NCBI GenBank assembly: GCA_963662175.1
Contig: OY759217.1
Coordinates: 14,696,562-14,760,561 of the forward strand
Direction of reading: 5' to 3'
Length of the DNA stretch: 64,000 nt
Origin: Aradus depressus
Taxonomy: Eukaryota; Arthropoda; Insecta; Hemiptera; Aradidae
The translations under genes were made by a program, and so were the position numbers. The notes beneath the pieces were generated by a model. It was given only the letters and a program-made list of their open reading frames with translations, ran no database searches and was not told where the DNA came from. Each line of letters opens with the position of its first letter. The stretch's first letter is position 1. Positions 60,001-64,000 of this stretch are shown here, one piece after another.

Positions 60001-62726
60001 ATTGAAATATTCACTTCAATGCTGTCCCACGATTTTTGACCTCAAGATATATTTTTTATTCTATACTTTTATAATTTAATATAAGAACTGGAATAGGGGA
60101 GAGTACGGAAAATGACTCAAGTAAAAAAATTCAATATATTCAATTTTTGGAATCAGGCATTCGGAAAACATGAAATTCTGGTGAAAGCTCAACATCAAAT
60201 TTCTAACCGATTTCATAACTTCCCCTATACTTTGTGTAGCTGAGGCAGTAAAAAAATGTCCTGTATGTGTGTGTATCTGTCAAAAGTCCCTGTGTAGAGG
60301 GCGAGTCAAAAATGTGAACTAAAAGATTGCCATGATCATATACCATCTTTGTGAAATTTGTTTTTTTGACTTATCCTTAGTATAGCCTATATATAGATAT
60401 TCTATATATATAATGTAACTCACCTTTGGCCACTTGATTGGGTTCTGATAGCTGTGTGCTATGAGCTGAGCCACAGTGGTGTCCAGCGAGGTCCTGGGTA
60501 CTGGCAGGGCTGCCTTCTCAGTAACCACAGTCGTGTCTATCTCAGGCAACTTCTGCATCACCTCCAACTCCGGAAACATGGCCTTGAATCGCTCTATACC
60601 CTCCACCTCTTCTGTCTTCAGTCCCACATCCACCTTCTTTGGCTCTACTACTGACGCTTCTTCATTTCCCTTGTCTTCTTCCAATACATCACTAATAATG
60701 CTCTGTTCTTCTTTCCCCGACGGTTCGTGTTCCTTCTTAGCGGAAGTTCCTTCTTCCATTTCTTCAAGCTGTTCTTCTACAGTTTTCTCCTCACTTTTTA
60801 CCTTAACATCAGCCGGTTCTTCTTTACTCTCACTCTCAGCTAGGTTTTGGTTTTCTGAATGCTCCTCACTTTTAACAACAACTTCTTCTTTTTCTTCTTC
60901 TGGAGTTGTTGTAATATCCTCCAACTTACATTTAGGTTCATCTTCCTCTTGTATGATCGCAGAATCATGTGAGTCTACAATGTTTTGCGGCTCAGTGATT
61001 TCTTCCTTGTTGTCACTAAAAGATTCTGAATCCACTTTTACTTCCTCAGAAATTTCTGATTCTTCAGTTTTTTGGACAGGACTTTCTTCCGTAGTGTCCA
61101 TCTTTTCAGATGGAGGTTCTTCAGGCACACAGCTACTTTCTTCGGTCACAGCAGCAGAGATTGGTTCCTCCGGCTTTTGCAATTCCTCAGCCTCACTCTT
61201 GGCCTCCTCCATAGGTTCCTCCTGTTTAATGCCAATTTTTTCTATTTTAAGCGTTCCTTCTCCCTTTTCCAACTTAACAACAATTTCATTTTTGTCCATG
61301 GGAAGAATATCTTCAGCTCTTTCATGTTTAATACTGGGCTCCCCCTTCAAGGTCATAACACTTTTTCTGGCAATTTCATTAAAACACAGTTCAGGATCAT
61401 TCAAAATGAAAAAATCTGTTCGTCCAAGACCGTGTCTGAAAATATAAAAAAAAAAATTAACAAATGTTCATAAGAAAAAACTGAAACTAATTTCCAAGAA
61501 AAATTTACGAAGAATAGTTCAACTTAATGAGAAAAGGTTCCTCAAACTTTCCCTATTGTCGAACCATCAAACTACACAAAAGGCAAACTTTGTTGCCTTT
61601 TAGATGGATCTCAGTCGAAGAAAGAACGACATCTCTGTGAGCGAAGAACCCATATAAGCCTAAGAAACACACTGCCCTTACATCTGTCTAGTCTAACACT
61701 ATACAGAGCCCTATCCGCCTTGCGTGTATCCCTAAGTTGATAAACCAAACCAGACAACTCACTTGGCGACTCCTATCAGAAGATCCTTGTCGTGCTTGCC
61801 AGGGAGCCACCACTCGGGGATGTCTGCCGAGGACTGGCATAGGGCAAGTCTCTCCTCCAGCTGGGGATGGCACAGCGTCTCTTCTCTAATCTTACTCAGA
61901 AGGGAAATCCTCTCCAGGATTCGGCGAGCTCGGTCTTCAGGGAGAGGCTCAACTGCTAGATCTGAACTCTCTGAAATAATCATTTAATTATTTTTGTAAT
62001 AACAATAAAAAATGCAGGTTTTAATAAAAACACCAGAAATACTTGCCACAACGCCAGAAAATGAGTTCGATTATTCCCTTGATAAAGTTCAAATAATATA
62101 TATTACCTTCTTCTGGAGACGGTTTCATGCCACAAGTTCTTTTACACATTGCAGAGAAAGCTAAATAATATTCTGTCAGGGCATCATCAAATTTTTTATC
62201 CAGCTTAGCCAAATTCCTAAATTTAGACCAGTCAAACTTCTTCTTTTGTCTGCAAACGAATTTGGAGACATATATAATTAGAAAATCATCAATTAAAAAA
62301 AAAAAGGAAATAAAAAAGTACTGTAGAAACGAGCAGACAAGCGAAAGAGAGCTCTTCAAATAATTATACACTAAATTCACCTGTCATATTCCACGCCATA
62401 CGTGGACACTGTTCGAGCAAAATCTTGTTCTTCTTTCTTTGTCCATTTTCGTTGTCCCATCTCTATCTTCTGCCTTTCACGTTCTTTAACTATCTGTTCA
62501 AATTTCTCCCTCCTCTCAATTTTCTAAAAAAAAAAAAAAAAAAAGACGTAAGCGACAATTAGTTTAGTCCATAATACATCGTACAAGAAACTACTATCAG
62601 AAAAAATACAATACATCATGCAATACGAACCCACAAATACATGGCGAGTTGATGCCAGTCCCCTCGGGCCGCCATTAGAGTGGATATGTCCAGCGGACTT
62701 TGTCCATCCCCGACAGTTTGTGCTTG
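54061..62726 (-). CDS. kis: Kismet / CHD7-8-9 family chromatin remodeller, C-terminal part (gene runs off the right edge)
   Basis: Nuclear ATP-dependent chromatin remodeller of trithorax type. Exons (minus): 62726-62631, 62523-62381, 62249-62107, 61970-61763, 61435-60424, 59622-59376, 58314-58203, 57560-57387, 57293-57065, 56781-56356, 55988-55818, 55710-54061; all phases agree, giving 1,536 residues to a TAG stop. In order: a SANT/SLIDE-like post-helicase region ([39 protein letters not shown], then LPEWW-like [20 protein letters not shown]); a 337-codon glutamate-rich acidic exon; a Gln/His-rich stretch; [18 protein letters not shown]; one BRK domain spanning two exons ([19 protein letters not shown] and [20 protein letters not shown]); an AT-hook-like KKGPGRPP; a Ser/Pro/Leu-rich low-complexity tail; and a basic KKKRSRVKK near the end. 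Chromodomains and helicase are outside the window. Confidence 0.96.
60424..61435 (-). other. kis: Kismet acidic exon with clustered SUMO-consensus motifs
   Basis: A single 1,012-base exon encodes a Glu-rich low-complexity segment with seven matches to the hydrophobic-K-x-E SUMO consensus: IKHE, VKLE, LKIE, IKQE, VKSE twice and LKTE. The first four lie within about 45 residues. The exon ends in a conserved-looking segment ([18 protein letters not shown], then NPIKWPK). Confidence 0.7.
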
Positions 62727-64000
62727 CTAGACAGACACACACAAAACCACCATAATAAGAAAACACCAACACCTCTAACACAACATACCACATACAGATA
62801 CATAATCATAGAAATTATAAATACATCTAATAGAATTATGTAAAATTTCAGTGTTGTCCAACCCCCCCGTCAGCAAACCGAGGAAAAAAATAAATAAATG
62901 AGGTAGTGGAGTATAAAACAGATTATTATAAATAAAGTTAGTTATTATAACTCGTGCCCGGGCTTCAACTACAAGGTCATATCGCCTACTACCAGAGCGC
63001 TCTTTCGTCACTCTGGTGGACATGAGCCCGACTCTGCTACGAGAGTCTTAAATTTTGTCTACCCTAAATTTGTATTCACCTAAGGTAGGGGTCTTTAACG
63101 AGTACCTGACATCGTGCAGGCTCCGGACCATCGCTTAACGTCCCATCCGAAGGACAGCGTGCTTAAATTTATTTTGCCTCCCAGATAAAATAAACTAAGA
63201 GTCTCGGCCGGGTTTCGAACCCGCGATCTTCAGCTCAATAACAAGCTCACATACCACTGAGCTACTGGCGTCCTTATTCAATTACTTAAACATGTATTTG
63301 GTATGCGCCTTAATATGGAGTTGGGAAGTTTGGCCACTGAACCAAGGTAATATAAAATATTAAATAAATAATAAACTAAATAAGACAATGATTAAGAAAT
63401 TTAATCCTAATAAAAAGATGTTTAACCCATTATTTAGATGATTAGCCTTCGTATCTCGAAATGTATTGGCACATTTTTTGGAGTAACCAAAAGATTTTTT
63501 AAATTATTACTGACAAAAAGAGTGTTTGGATTGAAAATAATATCTATAAACTAAGCATAATTGTTGAAGATATCTCATAACGAAATAGATAGACTTTATA
63601 TATACTTTATTTATCATCAAATTGTTGTGATGTATACTTTTTTTTTTTTTTTTTTTTAAATCCGACTCGCTATTTATTTTTATAAGTTTTTTTGGGACGA
63701 ATCGTCGCCAAAAGGCTAAGAAGTGGGATTGTTAACCACCTTATATCAATAAATGAGGCACTTAATTGTAGACAACTACCAAGCTGAAAGAAACTATGTT
63801 ACTGTATGTTCGTTAATCGACCAACAAATCTTGGCTACATTCAGTGATTTTATTTTAATATCAAGTTATGATATGCACATTTAGCTTACTTCAAATAGTA
63901 TAAAAAATGATTAGGAACGTTTTTTGCTATTTGCAACGGACATAGAGTTTTTTTTGCCCCCAAATATGGGGCCAAGTTGAATTACCCAGTCTGGGTTCTG
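62727..64000 (-). other. Kismet intron, extending past the window
   Basis: Between the CAAGCACAA acceptor at 62726 and the window end no further Kismet exon is recognisable. It contains a full-length SINE and a T-rich tract at about 63640-63657. Confidence 0.6.
62942..63277 (-). mobile_element. tRNA-derived SINE, full-length copy (Kismet intron)
   Basis: Best complete reference copy. On the minus strand: head with A-box-like TAGCTCAGTGG and B-box-like GGTTCGAAACCC, hairpin AGTTTATTTTATCTGGGAGG closing with AAAATAAA, body with GTCCTTCGGATGGGACGTTA and AGCGCTCTGGTAGTAGGCGA, end CCCGGGCACGAGTTATAATA. Confidence 0.93.

Noticed and set aside
60476..61447. 323-codon Ser-rich open frame on the plus strand
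   Set aside because: It is the exact antisense of the Glu-rich Kismet exon; GAA/GAG/TCT-biased coding gives a long open antisense frame with no recognisable domain.

Overview
This is a window of an AT-rich, intron-rich animal genome, almost certainly an insect. An exon with the Rebers-Riddiford chitin-binding consensus (an arthropod cuticle protein) supports this. So do GT-AG split genes on both strands and a dense load of decayed transposons. I cannot name the species from the sequence. I found no prokaryotic, CRISPR or defence-type system. Every protein I recognise is a conserved eukaryotic gene, and the less ordinary material is in the repeats and in a few gene-structure details.

Layout. 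1-7.2 kb: intergenic and repeat-rich (non-LTR and gypsy-like remnants, tRNA-headed SINEs, a 495-bp TIR element). 7.26-7.6 kb (+): last exon of a cuticle protein. 7.6-11.6 kb: intergenic, with ~170-bp tandem repeat units in both orientations. 11.6-20.4 kb (+): complete sorting nexin 6 gene, 12 coding exons. 20.4-23.9 kb: intergenic, with a long (TA)n tract and a foldback element. 23.9-27.4 kb (-): NDUFAF5. 28.0-29.6 kb (-): tRNA-His guanylyltransferase THG1. 30.0-36.2 kb (+): OTUD6B, divergent from THG1 across 334 bp. 36.5-47.6 kb (-): lysyl-tRNA synthetase, with a cytosolic first exon and an alternative mitochondrial-presequence exon. 48.6-50.8 kb (+): DNAAF6/PIH1D3. 54.1-62.7 kb (-): the C-terminal 1,536 codons of Kismet (CHD7/8/9 family); its chromodomain and helicase exons lie beyond the right edge.

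Functional threads. NDUFAF5 (complex I assembly), THG1 and lysyl-tRNA synthetase all bear on mitochondria or tRNA. THG1 and KARS both show sequence features for dual mitochondrial and cytosolic products. SNX6 acts in endosomal sorting, OTUD6B is a deubiquitinase, DNAAF6 assembles axonemal dynein and Kismet remodels chromatin. I see no reason to think these neighbours form one pathway; this looks like ordinary eukaryotic gene order.

Repeats. At least 15 copies or fragments of one tRNA-derived SINE family occur here. One copy has a 13-bp target-site duplication, and an internal hairpin appears to co-vary between two subfamilies. Several inverted-repeat (foldback/MITE-like) families, a Tigger/pogo DNA transposon remnant with intact TIRs and TA duplication, three decayed non-LTR reverse-transcriptase fragments, and a gypsy-like pol tail fill the introns and gaps. 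The Kismet body (54-62.7 kb) is nearly free of these elements.
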